The notes under the pieces are model-generated. The model saw only the letters and a list, made by a program, of their open reading frames with translations, was not told the DNA's origin and searched no databases. Below are positions 23,953-33,574 of a stretch of 64,000 bases of DNA, piece after piece (position 1 is the stretch's first letter; every line of letters begins with the position of its first letter). Source of the stretch: Paucibacter sp. PLA-PC-4 (lineage in GTDB: Bacteria; Pseudomonadota; Gammaproteobacteria; Burkholderiales; Burkholderiaceae_C); the NCBI RefSeq assembly GCF_026241155.1, contig NZ_JAPFGP010000015.1, positions 1-64,000 on the forward strand. The letters are read 5' to 3'. Made by a program: the position numbers and the translations under genes.

Positions 23953-25593
23953 ATGGCCGGCCTGAGTTTCAAGGCCCGTCTGGCCTTGGTGATGGCCTCG
24001 TTGCTGGGGCTGATGGCCTTGCTCGGGCTGGTGGCGCTGCTGCAGCTGCGTGGCGTGTCGCAGGCGCTGGAGTCGGTTTATGCAAACCGGCTGGTGCCGG
24101 TGCAGCAACTGCGCAAGATCTCGCATGCGATGCTGGCCGAAGTGCCGGCCAGTGCGAGCGGGCTGGTCGAGGGGCGGCTGGCGCCCGAGCAGGGGGGGCA
24201 GCAGATCAAGACCGCACAGTCGCAGGTGGAGCAGCTCTGGGCGGCTTACAAAAGCACGCTGCTGGTCGAGGAAGAGTTGCACCTGATCGCCCGGGCCGAA
24301 CCGCAGCTGCGGTTTGCAAACGAGGCGTTGCGGCAATTCGAGCGCCTGGTCGGCGCCGGTGATGCCGCCGCGCTGCGCGCCTTCGCCGCACTGAACCTGC
24401 GCTTGGCACTGGAACCGCTGGGGCAGACCCTCAGCGAGCTGATCGATCTGCAGCTGACTGTGGCGCGCCGCGAGGCCGATGCCAGCCAGGCCAGTTTCGA
24501 GCGGGCGCGCTGGAATCTGCTGCTGATGATGATAGCTAGCGGTGGCCTGGCCGCCGTGCTGGCCGCCTGGGTCTGGTCGCAGCACCGGCGCGAGCAGCAA
24601 AGCGCCGCGGCCGCCGAACAGCGGGTGCAGCAGTTCTATATTGCGCTGTCGCAGTGCAATCAGCTGATCGTGCGCGACCCGGCCTCGGACCAGCAGCTCT
24701 ACCAGGACCTGTGCCGCATCTGCGTGGACACCGGCCACGCGGCGCTGGCGGCCGTCATCGTCAGCGGCGGCCAGGAGGCCTACCGCGCCTGTCTGCACGG
24801 CCAGGCCGAGCTTCTGGCCGGCGTGCCCGAACGCTGGCTGCTGGACTCGCTCTATGGCAAGACTTCAATCACCAGCCAGGTGATACGCAGCGGCGCCCAC
24901 CTGATCAGCAACGAGGCGGGCCTGGACCCGCGTATGGCGCATTGGCATGACAGCGTGGTGGCGCGTGGTGGACGGGCGATCGCCGCCTTCCCGCTACGTC
25001 GGGGCGGCCTTACGGTTGGCGCGCTGCTGCTGTTTGCCGCCGAGCCCGGCTTCTTCGATCCGGCCTTGGTGCGCCTGCTCGACGAGATGGCCGGCGATGT
25101 CTCGTTCGCGCTGGACAATCTGGACCGCGAACAGGCGCGTCGCCAGGCGCTGCGGGAAGCGCAGCAGGAGCGCGACCGGTTCCAGCGCCTGTTCAATGCC
25201 TACTCGGTCAGCGCCGCGCTGACGACGCTGGCCGACACCACCATCCTGGAGGTCAACGAGGTGCTGTGCCGCCGCTATGGCTACAGCCGCACGCAGATGT
25301 TGGGGCGGCGCATGTCCGAGCTGACCGACGTGGGGCTGGAGCCGGCAGACCGCCAGCGCTATTACGAGCTGCTCAAGCGCGACGGTCGGGTGGAGAACCT
25401 GGAGGTGCGGGTGCGCAGCCGCGATGGCCAACGCCTGCATGCCCTGCTCAGCGGCGAGCTGATCGATTACCAGGGCCAGACCTGCGTGCTGTCCACCAGC
25501 GTGGACATCACTGAGCTACGCCTGGCCCAGCAAGCCACGGCGCGGGCCGGCGACAATCCAGTCCCCAAGCCCGACAACCGCTCCGACGCATGA
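23953..25593 (+). CDS. Membrane sensor with GAF and PAS domains, no output domain
   Basis: 546 residues. Two membrane spans (about 9-31 and 195-215) enclose a four-helix periplasmic sensing region. A GAF domain (about 235-395) and a PAS domain (about 415-530, VEVRVRSRDG and STSVDITELRLA) follow. No GGDEF, EAL, kinase or receiver domain is present, so it must signal through a partner or is a truncated member. The start MAGLSFKARL is chosen over the longer frame because the basic-hydrophobic N-terminus begins there. The transposon lies 84 bp upstream and has replaced its promoter region. Confidence 0.8.
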   Translation: MAGLSFKARLALVMASLLGLMALLGLVALLQLRGVSQALESVYANRLVPVQQLRKISHAMLAEVPASASGLVEGRLAPEQGGQQIKTAQSQVEQLWAAYKSTLLVEEELHLIARAEPQLRFANEALRQFERLVGAGDAAALRAFAALNLRLALEPLGQTLSELIDLQLTVARREADASQASFERARWNLLLMMIASGGLAAVLAAWVWSQHRREQQSAAAAEQRVQQFYIALSQCNQLIVRDPASDQQLYQDLCRICVDTGHAALAAVIVSGGQEAYRACLHGQAELLAGVPERWLLDSLYGKTSITSQVIRSGAHLISNEAGLDPRMAHWHDSVVARGGRAIAAFPLRRGGLTVGALLLFAAEPGFFDPALVRLLDEMAGDVSFALDNLDREQARRQALREAQQERDRFQRLFNAYSVSAALTTLADTTILEVNEVLCRRYGYSRTQMLGRRMSELTDVGLEPADRQRYYELLKRDGRVENLEVRVRSRDGQRLHALLSGELIDYQGQTCVLSTSVDITELRLAQQATARAGDNPVPKPDNRSDA

Positions 25594-26162
25594 AGCTGCT
25601 CAGCATCAACACCGCCCCGGCCCAGGCCCTGCTCACCGCGAAGGGCAGCGTGCTCAGCGGCATCCGCAAACAGCCGCAGACCGGCCCGGTCGCGGTGGCG
25701 CCGCTGGGCCTGGCCGGCGACGAGCAGGCCGACCTGAGCGTGCACGGCGGCCTGGCCAAGGCGGTCTATGCCTATCCGGTCGAGCACTACCCCTTCTGGC
25801 AGACCGTACGGGCCCAGGCCAAGGTGGCCGGTTGGGACGAGGCCTTGGCGCTGGGCAGCATGGGCGAGAACCTGAGCCTGCAGGGCCTGCTGGAGAGCCA
25901 GGTCTGCATCGGCGATATCTTGCGCTTCGCCGATTGCGAGCTGGTGGTCAGCGAGCCGCGTTACCCCTGCTTCAAGTTCAACGCGGTGATGGGCTTCAGC
26001 CAGGCTGCCAAGCTGATGACGCAGAACGCCTGGTGCGGCTTCTACCTGGCGGTACAGCGCCCCGGCAGCCTGAGCGCCGGGGAGTCCTTCGAATTGATCG
26101 CCGGCCCGCGCGAGGTCGGCGTGACCGAGCTCTTCAAGGCTCGGACCAGCAAGAAGAACTGA
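25590..26162 (+). CDS. MOSC-domain protein (YiiM-like)
   Basis: 190 residues with the MOSC core: GLAGDEQADLSVHGG near the start, GENLSLQG, CIGD and SEPRYPCFKF with the conserved cysteine. Family members bind molybdenum cofactor-type ligands and act in N-hydroxylated-base detoxification or sulfur transfer. It overlaps the sensor gene by 4 bp and converges on the old yellow enzyme gene. Confidence 0.88.
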   Translation: MKLLSINTAPAQALLTAKGSVLSGIRKQPQTGPVAVAPLGLAGDEQADLSVHGGLAKAVYAYPVEHYPFWQTVRAQAKVAGWDEALALGSMGENLSLQGLLESQVCIGDILRFADCELVVSEPRYPCFKFNAVMGFSQAAKLMTQNAWCGFYLAVQRPGSLSAGESFELIAGPREVGVTELFKARTSKKN

Positions 26163-27239
26163 TCAGGCGGCCAATGCCGGATAGTCGATATAGCCCTGGG
26201 CATCGCCGCCGTATAGCGTGGCCCGGTCCACGGGCTGCAGCGGCGCATTGAGCTTCAGGCGGCGAACCAGGTCGGGGTTGCTGATGAAGTCGCGGCCAAA
26301 GGCCACCATATCGGCCTGGCCCTCGGCCACGGCCTTGAGCGCCATCTCGCGCGTGTAGCCGTTGTTGACCATCCACGGACCCTGGAAGCGCGCGCGCATC
26401 GCCGGGTAGTCAAAGGGCGCGACATCGCGCGCGCCGCCGGTCTGACCCTCAATGATGTGCAAAAAGGCCAGCTTCAGCGGCGCCAGCTGCTCGGCCACAT
26501 GGTTGAACAGTGCCTGTGCATCGCTGTCTTGGCCGGCGTCGTTGACCGGGGTCACCGGCGACAGACGCAGTCCCGTGCGGCCCGGGCCGATCGCCTCGGC
26601 GATGGCCGTCATCACCTCGATGGTCAGGCGGGCGCGGTTGGCGATGCTGCCGCCGTAAGCGTCGGTCCGGTCGTTGATGCTGTCGCGCATGAACTGGTCC
26701 AGCAGATAGCCGTTAGCCCCGTGCACCTCGACCGCGTCGAAGCCGGCCTCCATTGCGCAGCGTGCGGCATGCACGAATTGGGCGATCACGCCCGGGATCT
26801 CCTCGGTCGCCAGCGCGCGTGGTGCCGAAACATCGACAAATCCCTCGGCCGTGAAGGTCTTGCCCTTGGCCGGCTTGTCGGTGGCGGACAGCGGGGCGGC
26901 GCCGGCTGGCTGGAACACCACATGCGAGATGCGGCCCACATGCCAGAGCTGCACCGCGATCTTGCCGCCCTCGGCATGCACGGCGTCGGTGACCCGCTTC
27001 CAGGCAGCGATCTGTTCGGGCGTGTGGATGCCTGGGGTGTCCAGATAGCCCTGGCCTTGCGGAGCGACCTGGGTGCCCTCGCTGATGATCAGGCCGGCGC
27101 TGGCGCGCTGGCGGTAGTACTCGACGGCCATGGCCCCGGGCAGCAGGCCCTTGGAGCGGCTGCGTGTCAGCGGTGCCATGACGATGCGGTTGGCAAGTTC
27201 GAGATCGCCGATCTTGATGGGGTCGAAGAGATTGGGCAT
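26163..27239 (-). CDS. nemA: Old yellow enzyme family alkene reductase
   Basis: A 358-residue FMN barrel protein (N-ethylmaleimide reductase-like). PLTRSRS and AVQLWHVGRISH mark flavin and substrate contacts; EVHGANGYLLDQFM is the family signature. It reduces activated C=C bonds or nitroesters with NADPH. Stand-alone gene, convergent with the MOSC gene. Confidence 0.9.
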   Translation of the reverse strand: MPNLFDPIKIGDLELANRIVMAPLTRSRSKGLLPGAMAVEYYRQRASAGLIISEGTQVAPQGQGYLDTPGIHTPEQIAAWKRVTDAVHAEGGKIAVQLWHVGRISHVVFQPAGAAPLSATDKPAKGKTFTAEGFVDVSAPRALATEEIPGVIAQFVHAARCAMEAGFDAVEVHGANGYLLDQFMRDSINDRTDAYGGSIANRARLTIEVMTAIAEAIGPGRTGLRLSPVTPVNDAGQDSDAQALFNHVAEQLAPLKLAFLHIIEGQTGGARDVAPFDYPAMRARFQGPWMVNNGYTREMALKAVAEGQADMVAFGRDFISNPDLVRRLKLNAPLQPVDRATLYGGDAQGYIDYPALAA

Positions 27240-27386
27240 GGGGTGAGCTGTTAATTACGGAATGATCGCTATGATACTCAGGCGTGCGATTTGCCGCCGT
27301 CCGGTGCGCGACAGCCGTGCCAGCCCCAAGGGCTTGGCGTCATCAGGCCTCGCTAGACTGGACAAGCTGCTACGGGAGGCCATGCG

Positions 27387-28586
27387 ATGAGTGCTGCGAG
27401 AGTCGGGGAGGCGCCGGGGCGCCGCGAACTGCTGGGCCTGGCGGCGGGGCTGTGCCTGGGGCGACCGGCGCTGGCGCAGCCTCAAGCGACGCCGACGCCG
27501 GCGCTGCTGCGCGTCGGCCCCAAGCAGGCAGTGCGCAGTCTGGCCAGCGCGGCCCAGCAAGCGCGCGACGGCATGGTGATCGAGGTCGAGGCCGGCGACT
27601 ATGTGGCCGATGTGGCCAGTTGGGGCCGCAATGATCTGAGCCTGCGCGCGGTCGGCGGTCGGGTGCGCCTGATCGCCAATGGTGCGGTCGCTCAGGGCAA
27701 AGGCATCTTCGTGATCAGCGGCCAGCGGGTCAGCATCGAGGGCTTCGATTTTATCGGGGCCACTGCCCCGGATACCAATGGCGCCGGCATCCGCTTTGAG
27801 CGCGGCTCGCTGCACCTGCGCGATTGCAGCTTCGCCGACTGCGAGATGGGGCTGCTGACGAACAACGATCCTGCCGCCGAGCTGGAGATCGAGAACAGCG
27901 AGTTCTCGCGCGCCGCGCGCCGCGCCAATGGCCGGCCGGCCCATCTGCTCTACGCCGGCGCGATCGCCCGGCTGAGCGTCAGCGGCTGCTATTTTCACCA
28001 TGGCCGCAGCGGCCATCTGCTGAAGAGCCGCGCGGCCGTCAACCACATCCTCTACAACCGCCTCAGCGACGAGCTCGGCGGCACGGCCAGCTACGAGCTG
28101 GAATTCCCCGATGGCGGCCGCGCCGTCGTGATCGGCAACTTGATCCAGCAAAGCGCGATGACCGAGAACGCCCACCTGATCTCGATTGGCGCCGAAGGCT
28201 ACAAGCATGCCGACAACGAGCTCTGGCTGGCCCACAACACCCTGGTCGACAACCGGCCGCGCGAGGGCGTCTATTTGCGCGTCGCGCCCGGCCGCGTTCG
28301 GGTGCGTGCGGTCAACAATCTGCTGGTCGGCGGCGGGCGCTTCAGCGCCGACGCAGACTGGGATGTGCGCAACAACCCGGCAGTCGACTGGGATGCCTTC
28401 GTGCTGGCCGCGCGCGAGAACTATGCGTTGAAGCCCGACTCGGCGCTGCGCGGCAAGGCCGTCGACCCCGGACCGGGGCCGCAGGGCTTTGCCTCGTTGA
28501 GGCCGCTGCGCCAGTACCAGCACCCGCGCCACAGCGTTGCGCTGGCCGGGCCGGCCCTGCATCCGGGGGCGCTGCAGCAGCCGTGA
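27387..28586 (+). CDS. Exported right-handed parallel beta-helix protein
   Basis: 399 residues. A twin-arginine-like leader (GRRELLGLAAGLCLG ... ALAQ) suggests Tat export. The body shows repeated beta-helix rungs with Asn/Gly turns (VSIEGFDFIGA, LHLRDCSFADCEMGL, LSVSGCYFHHG). The family includes polysaccharide lyases and adhesins; no catalytic motif is recognised. It starts 38 bp behind a short leader and ends just before rlmJ. Confidence 0.78.
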   Translation: MSAARVGEAPGRRELLGLAAGLCLGRPALAQPQATPTPALLRVGPKQAVRSLASAAQQARDGMVIEVEAGDYVADVASWGRNDLSLRAVGGRVRLIANGAVAQGKGIFVISGQRVSIEGFDFIGATAPDTNGAGIRFERGSLHLRDCSFADCEMGLLTNNDPAAELEIENSEFSRAARRANGRPAHLLYAGAIARLSVSGCYFHHGRSGHLLKSRAAVNHILYNRLSDELGGTASYELEFPDGGRAVVIGNLIQQSAMTENAHLISIGAEGYKHADNELWLAHNTLVDNRPREGVYLRVAPGRVRVRAVNNLLVGGGRFSADADWDVRNNPAVDWDAFVLAARENYALKPDSALRGKAVDPGPGPQGFASLRPLRQYQHPRHSVALAGPALHPGALQQP

Positions 28587-28614
28587 ACAGGCCCGGGCAG
28601 GCTACAGTTCGCCC

Positions 28615-29481
28615 ATGCTCGCCTATCGACACGCCTTTCATGCCGGCAACCATGCCGATGTCCTCAAACACCTCGTTCTCTCGGAGGTGTTGCGTTACAT
28701 GGCCGAGAAGGACAAGCCCTATACCCTGGTCGATACCCATGCTGGCGCTGGCGGCTACTCGATCGAGAGCCGCTATGCGCAAAAGAAGGGCGAATACGCG
28801 CTGGGGGTCTCTCGCCTGTGGGATGCCAAGGATCTGCCGGCCCCGCTGGCCGCCTACCGCGATCTGCTGCGCCAGTTCAACCCCGACGGCCAGTTGCGCC
28901 AATACCCCGGCTCGCCAGCGATTGCCAACCTGCTGATGCGCGAAGATGACCGGCTGCGCGTCTACGAGCTGCACCCGACCGACTTCCGCATTCTGCAAAG
29001 CTATCTGGAGACGCGCCCCAACACCCAGGTGGCCGATACCGACGGCTTTGCCTCGCTGCGCGGCGAGCTGCCACCGCCCTCGCGCCGCGGTGTGGTGCTG
29101 ATGGATCCCTCCTACGAGCTCAAGACCGACTACGCCAAGGTGCTGACCGCGCTGCGCGAAGGCCTGGAGCGCTTTGCAGACGGCGTCTTCCTGATCTGGT
29201 ATCCGCAACTGCAGCTGCTCGAATCGCACCAGCTGGCCCAGCGCATGAAAGCCGCCGCCGACAACCCCAAGGCCGGCGCCAAGAAGGGCTGGCTGCATGT
29301 GCGCCTGACCGTCAAGCCGCAAACCGATACGCGCGGCTTCGGCATGCTGGGCAGCGGCATGTTCATCGTCAACCCGCCGTTCACGCTCCACGACAAGCTG
29401 CAGGAATGCCTGCCCTATCTGGTCGACAAGCTGGGCCAGTACGACGGCGCCAACTTTGTGCTGGAGCAGAAGACCGTCTGA
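28615..29481 (+). CDS. rlmJ: 23S rRNA (adenine(2030)-N6)-methyltransferase
   Basis: 288 residues of the RlmJ family, beginning MLAYRHAFHAGNHADVLKH. SAM-binding VDTHAGAGGY and catalytic DPSYE (DPPY-like) are intact. It modifies A2030 during 50S assembly. The start is fixed by the conserved N-terminus. Confidence 0.95.
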   Translation: MLAYRHAFHAGNHADVLKHLVLSEVLRYMAEKDKPYTLVDTHAGAGGYSIESRYAQKKGEYALGVSRLWDAKDLPAPLAAYRDLLRQFNPDGQLRQYPGSPAIANLLMREDDRLRVYELHPTDFRILQSYLETRPNTQVADTDGFASLRGELPPPSRRGVVLMDPSYELKTDYAKVLTALREGLERFADGVFLIWYPQLQLLESHQLAQRMKAAADNPKAGAKKGWLHVRLTVKPQTDTRGFGMLGSGMFIVNPPFTLHDKLQECLPYLVDKLGQYDGANFVLEQKTV

Positions 29482-29484
29482 TCG

Positions 29485-30135
29485 TCAGTAGCCGACCGTG
29501 AAGCGACGCTGGATGTGCTGCGGCGTCTCCAGCTCGTCGACGATCGCCACCGCCAGATCGGCCACCGAGATATGCGCCGGGCCCTTGCTCGGGTCGGTGT
29601 CCATCACCGGCGACTCCAGCCCCAGCCGGTAGCGGCCACGGCGCTCGCCCGGCTCCAGATGCACGGCCGGCGACAGAAAGCTCCAGTCCAGCGTGGTCTC
29701 GGCACGGATCAGGTTCAGCGCCTCACGGGCCGCCAGCGCACCCTGCTTCCATTCGGCGGGGAATTGCGGCGTGTCGACAAGCTGCAGGCCCGGCGCCGCA
29801 TAGAGGCTGCCGGCACCGCCCACCACCAGCAGCCGCTTCACGCCGGCTTGCTTGACGCCGGCATAGATGGCGCGCGTGCCGTCGAGGAACTCTGTGTAGA
29901 TGTCGGCCACGCCCCAGCCTGGGTTGTAGGCGCTGACCACCGCGTCCACGCCCCGGACGGCGGCGGCCACCGAGTCGGCGTTCTTGGCATCGGCTTGGAC
30001 CACGCTGAGGCCGGGCTGGGCCGCCAGCTTGGCCGGGTTGCGGGCCAGGGCCAAGACCTGGTGGCCGCGCGCCAGCAATTCCTGCAAAACCGGGGCACCG
30101 ACGAAGCCGGTGGCGCCAATCAGGGCGATCTTCAT
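29485..30135 (-). CDS. NAD(P)-binding oxidoreductase of the NmrA/YwnB type
   Basis: 216 residues with the extended SDR start KIALIGATGFVGAPVLQELL. The rest fits the NAD(P)H-binding Rossmann group that often responds to redox stress. AGGACTG precedes the ATG. It is divergent from the LysR gene 30236-31135, which is its probable regulator. Confidence 0.85.
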   Translation of the reverse strand: MKIALIGATGFVGAPVLQELLARGHQVLALARNPAKLAAQPGLSVVQADAKNADSVAAAVRGVDAVVSAYNPGWGVADIYTEFLDGTRAIYAGVKQAGVKRLLVVGGAGSLYAAPGLQLVDTPQFPAEWKQGALAAREALNLIRAETTLDWSFLSPAVHLEPGERRGRYRLGLESPVMDTDPSKGPAHISVADLAVAIVDELETPQHIQRRFTVGY

Positions 30136-30235
30136 GAGCAGTCCTTTGGAACTCGTTGCAATGGAGTCAACTGTATGAACTTCACAGTGAATCGATAAGC
30201 CGGCAAAATCCGCCAGCATTGTTTAGAGAAACTTC

Positions 30236-31135
30236 ATGCTGGACCAGTTGAAACGGATGGCGGTGCTGGCGACGGTGGTCGAGCAGGGCAGTTTTGCCGG
30301 CGCCGCCCGGCTGCTTCAGACCAGCACCTCGGCGATCAGCCAGCAGGTGCGGGCGCTGGAGCGCGATATGGGCGTGACCCTGTTGCACCGATCCACACGA
30401 AAGCTCAGCCTGACCCCGGCCGGCGCGCGTTTTCACGAGGGCTGCGTCGCGATGCTGGCGGCCGCGCGTGGCGCCCAGGCCCAGCTGCTGCAGCTGCGCG
30501 ACGCGCCCGAGGGCGAGCTTCGCGTGGCCGCGCCGGTGGGGTTTGGCCGCCATCTGGGGCCGGCGCTGGCGCCGCTGCTGGCCGCCCATCCGCGCCTGAG
30601 TCTGCACCTGGAGGTCGAGGACGGCTTCACCGATCTGGTGGCTCAGCGCATCGACCTGGCGCTGCGCTTCGGCCGCCTGCCCGACAGCAGCTGGGTGGCC
30701 CAGCCCATCGGCGAGAAAAGCATGGGGCTCTACGCCGCGCCGGCCTATCTGGCGCGCTGCGGCGTGCCCGCCAGCCTGACCGAGTTGGGCCGGCATGACT
30801 GGCTACTGCTGCGCCGGGGCGCCGCCAGCGTGATGCTGCCGCTACAGGACGCGGCGGGTCAGCAGGTTCAGCTGACTATCCAGCCGCGCGCCAGCAGCAA
30901 TAACCAGCTGAGTCTGCAGCAGCTCTGCGAGGCCGGCATGGGCCTGGCGATGCTGAGCCCCAGCGATATCGGCGTCGCGGCCCAGGACGGCCGGCTCGTG
31001 CCCCTGCTGCCCAGCTGGCGGCTGCCCAGCCTGCCTGTTTATGCGCTGACTCCGCAGCGCGATGCCCAGCCCGCCAAGGTGCGTTATGCCATCGAGGCGT
31101 TGAAGTCCCATCTCGCCGCACCAAGCCCTCCATGA
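30236..31135 (+). CDS. LysR-family transcriptional regulator
   Basis: 299 residues. Winged HTH at the N-terminus (GSFAGAARLLQTSTSAISQQ) and a periplasmic-binding-like effector domain. Divergent pairing with the oxidoreductase at 29485-30135 is the classic LysR layout. It overlaps the MerR gene by 4 bp, so two regulators share a transcript. Confidence 0.92.
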   Translation: MLDQLKRMAVLATVVEQGSFAGAARLLQTSTSAISQQVRALERDMGVTLLHRSTRKLSLTPAGARFHEGCVAMLAAARGAQAQLLQLRDAPEGELRVAAPVGFGRHLGPALAPLLAAHPRLSLHLEVEDGFTDLVAQRIDLALRFGRLPDSSWVAQPIGEKSMGLYAAPAYLARCGVPASLTELGRHDWLLLRRGAASVMLPLQDAAGQQVQLTIQPRASSNNQLSLQQLCEAGMGLAMLSPSDIGVAAQDGRLVPLLPSWRLPSLPVYALTPQRDAQPAKVRYAIEALKSHLAAPSPP

Positions 31136-31530
31136 GCCAAGACACTCTGCGCATCGGCGCGCTCGCCCGCTTGAGCGGCGCCACCCCCAAGGCCTTGCGG
31201 CTGTACGAGGCGCTGGGCTTGATCGCCGAACCCCGACGCCAGGGCAGCTACCGCATCTATGAGCAGCGCCATCTGGACGCGGTGCGCCTGATTCGCCAGG
31301 CCCAGGCTGTGGGCTTCAAGCTGCAGGAGCTGCGCGCGCTGACAACGAGCGCCAACCGGCCCGCCCCGGGCGAGCCGCTGGCCCGCGAGGTGGCGCTGCA
31401 GGCGGTGCTGGCCAAGCGCGCCGCGTTGGCCGCTCAGCAGCAGCGCCTGCAGCAGCAGCTCGACGAGCTGGCCGTCTGCGAGCGATTACTGCTACAGGCC
31501 TTCGACTGCCCCGATGTGCAGCCCGCTTGA
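31132..31530 (+). CDS. MerR-family transcriptional regulator
   Basis: 132 residues. IGALARLSGATPKALRLYE and the wing RRQGSYRIYEQ are the MerR DNA-binding module, followed by a dimerisation coiled coil rich in Gln/Leu. A lone Cys near the C-terminus (VCERLLL) does not form a metal site pattern. Likely activates the flavodoxin-fold gene downstream through the promoter at 31527-31556. Confidence 0.9.
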   Translation: MSQDTLRIGALARLSGATPKALRLYEALGLIAEPRRQGSYRIYEQRHLDAVRLIRQAQAVGFKLQELRALTTSANRPAPGEPLAREVALQAVLAKRAALAAQQQRLQQQLDELAVCERLLLQAFDCPDVQPA

Positions 31531-31556
31531 CTCTGTCCCTAGGGACAGGGTGGATG
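31527..31556 (+). promoter_or_regulatory. MerR-type promoter with a long spacer palindrome
   Basis: A -35 box TTGACT (31527-31532) is followed directly by the perfect 16-bp palindrome CTGTCCCTAGGGACAG (31533-31548) and a weak -10 near TGGATGCT, giving an 18-19-bp spacer. This is the standard MerR layout, and it overlaps the merR-type stop codon. Confidence 0.75.
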
Positions 31557-31565
31557 CTGGCGGGC

Positions 31566-32159
31566 ATGAACACGACAGCCAAGAAAACCATACTCGTCAT
31601 CAATGCCAACCCCAAGGCGCACAGCCTCAGCGAGGCCCTGGCCCGCCGCTATGCCGATGCCGCCGCAGCGGCCGGCCATCGCGTCAGCCTGGTTCAGCTG
31701 CGTGAGCTGCGCTTTGCGTCCGATCTCTCGCAGGGCCATGACGCCGATGCCGCGCTGGAGCCCGATCTGCAGCGCCTGCAGCAGCAACTGGCCGGGGCGG
31801 AACATCTGGTCTGGGCCTACCCGGTCTGGTGGGGCTCGGTGCCAGCCCTGCTCAAAGGTCTGCTGGACCGGCTGCTGGTGCCTGGTTTTGCGTTCCGCTA
31901 CCACCAGGGTCAGGCCTTGCCCGAACGCCTGCTGAAAGGGCGCAGCGCGCGCCTGCTGGTCTGCATGGACACGCCGGCCTGGTACTTCCGCTGGCTGCAG
32001 GGCGCCCCGGCCCACCGCATGATGAAAGACGCGGTGCTGGAGTTCTGCGGCATCGCCCCGGTACGCATCAGCGAGTTCACGCCTGTCATCAAGAGCACGC
32101 CGACGCGGCGCGAGCGGTGGTTGGCCGAGGCGGGACGGCTGGGGGCACGCGGTGCTTGA
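31566..32159 (+). CDS. Flavodoxin-fold NAD(P)H oxidoreductase
   Basis: 197 residues. The start ILVINANPKAHSLSEALARR is the KefF/MdaB FMN-binding loop, and VWAYPVWWGSVPALLKG the family signature. Likely a quinone or electrophile reductase. The ATG at 31566 is chosen because it lies downstream of the MerR-type promoter. Confidence 0.88.
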   Translation: MNTTAKKTILVINANPKAHSLSEALARRYADAAAAAGHRVSLVQLRELRFASDLSQGHDADAALEPDLQRLQQQLAGAEHLVWAYPVWWGSVPALLKGLLDRLLVPGFAFRYHQGQALPERLLKGRSARLLVCMDTPAWYFRWLQGAPAHRMMKDAVLEFCGIAPVRISEFTPVIKSTPTRRERWLAEAGRLGARGA

Positions 32160-32352
32160 GCGGCGGGCCTGAAAAAAGTATCTGGCCGAGAAATTGGCCG
32201 AAAGGGTGCTGCATCTGCATGAACCTGCGCGCCATGTCGTCTTTGCGCTGCGCGATGTGTTTTGCCGTCGAGACCCTGGTGGACTCTGAGATGGCATGAG
32301 TGCGGTCCCTCGAGTTTGCCGGGCTGGCTGGCCAACTGGTCATTTGCGTCGA

Positions 32353-33573
32353 TCAGCGGTTCTTGGCGGGTGGCTTTGGCGGCCGCCAATCGTCGTGAAG
32401 CGCCAGGCTGCCTTGAGGCGATGTGGGCGGCCAGTTCTCGGCCGCGACACGGCTCTGGAACCAGCGGTGCATGGCTGCATCTTCCACCCCGTATTCACTG
32501 CGCGATGACTTCCACACCAGAGCCGGTGTGCGTTGGCGCAGGGCCTCCAGCGCCTTTTGCGCCTGCTGCACGCTCACCGGTCGGCCCAACTGCTCGCGGT
32601 AAAAGCGCAGGGCCTCGGCGTCGTAAGGACGAAAGCGCGGCCCCTGGGCCAGCATGCGCCACAGCACGGCCTGCTCTGTGGGTTTCAGGCCCAGGTAGTC
32701 AGACTCCATCTGCGCTTCGTCCTGCGCCTGCTGGTCCAGGGCCGCTTGTTGCAACGCAGGCTCAAAACGCCCGCTGTGGCCGGCCAGCGGGCTGAGCACC
32801 GCGCCCATGGCTGCCATGAAGAACTGCGGCCGGTGGCCGAAGCCCACAAAAGCGGCCTGCAGCGCGGCGCGGTCCACCGGGCGCAGGTCAGGGCGCTGCG
32901 CTTCCACCAGGCCGGCCACATGGGCGATGAAATCGGTGTCCAGCGGCGGCAAAGCCTGGATCTGCGAGCCGTAGAACGGCGCACCGGCGCTGACCACCAG
33001 ACGCAGCAGCTTGTCGCGGTCCGAGCCCGACATCACCAGCATCAGCCACACCTGGCCGGGCTGGTTGAGCTGGTCGCGGGCTGATTTGAGCGCCGTCATG
33101 GCGGCCTCGCCGGCCTCGCTGGTCAGCGCGTGCTGTGCCTCGTCAATGATCAGCGCCACCCGCTGGCCCGTGGCTTGCTGCAGGCTGCGCAAGGCCTCCA
33201 CCAGGGTCAGGCCGTCCACCTGGCCTATCCTGCTGGTATCAATTTCGAGCGCACCCGCCACCTTCACGCTTTTCAGCCCGGCCTTCTTGGCCGTTCGCGC
33301 TACCAGGCCCAGGTGGGGCTGCAGCGCACGGGCAATGGCCTCGGCGATCAGAGTGCCGGGGTCGCGGCGCGGGTCGGCCCACAGGTCGACATACACCACC
33401 TCTACGCCGGCGGCGCGCAGCGCGGGCGTTAGATCAGCTTGTAGGAAGGTGGACTTGCCGGTGCGGCGCGGGGCGGCCAGAAACAAGCCGTTGTGTGCGT
33501 CACCCAGCAGCGCCACGCCTTGGAGGGCCTGCACCAATTGCTGTGCCAGCGCAGCACGGGGGTAGGCGATCAC
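32353..33573 (-). CDS. AAA-type ATP-binding protein of unknown role
   Basis: 406 residues. Walker A APRRTGKST (about 34-42) and Walker B ALIIDEAQHAL are clear, and a sensor-like VMSGSDRDKL follows. The C-terminal winged-helix-like part (PTEQAVLWRMLAQG) suggests nucleic acid contact. It resembles stand-alone STAND/AAA ATPases common in accessory regions. An inverted repeat covers its start region. The 193 bp after its stop (32160-32352) hold nothing recognisable. Confidence 0.72.
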   Translation of the reverse strand: MIAYPRAALAQQLVQALQGVALLGDAHNGLFLAAPRRTGKSTFLQADLTPALRAAGVEVVYVDLWADPRRDPGTLIAEAIARALQPHLGLVARTAKKAGLKSVKVAGALEIDTSRIGQVDGLTLVEALRSLQQATGQRVALIIDEAQHALTSEAGEAAMTALKSARDQLNQPGQVWLMLVMSGSDRDKLLRLVVSAGAPFYGSQIQALPPLDTDFIAHVAGLVEAQRPDLRPVDRAALQAAFVGFGHRPQFFMAAMGAVLSPLAGHSGRFEPALQQAALDQQAQDEAQMESDYLGLKPTEQAVLWRMLAQGPRFRPYDAEALRFYREQLGRPVSVQQAQKALEALRQRTPALVWKSSRSEYGVEDAAMHRWFQSRVAAENWPPTSPQGSLALHDDWRPPKPPAKNR

Positions 33574-33574
33574 G

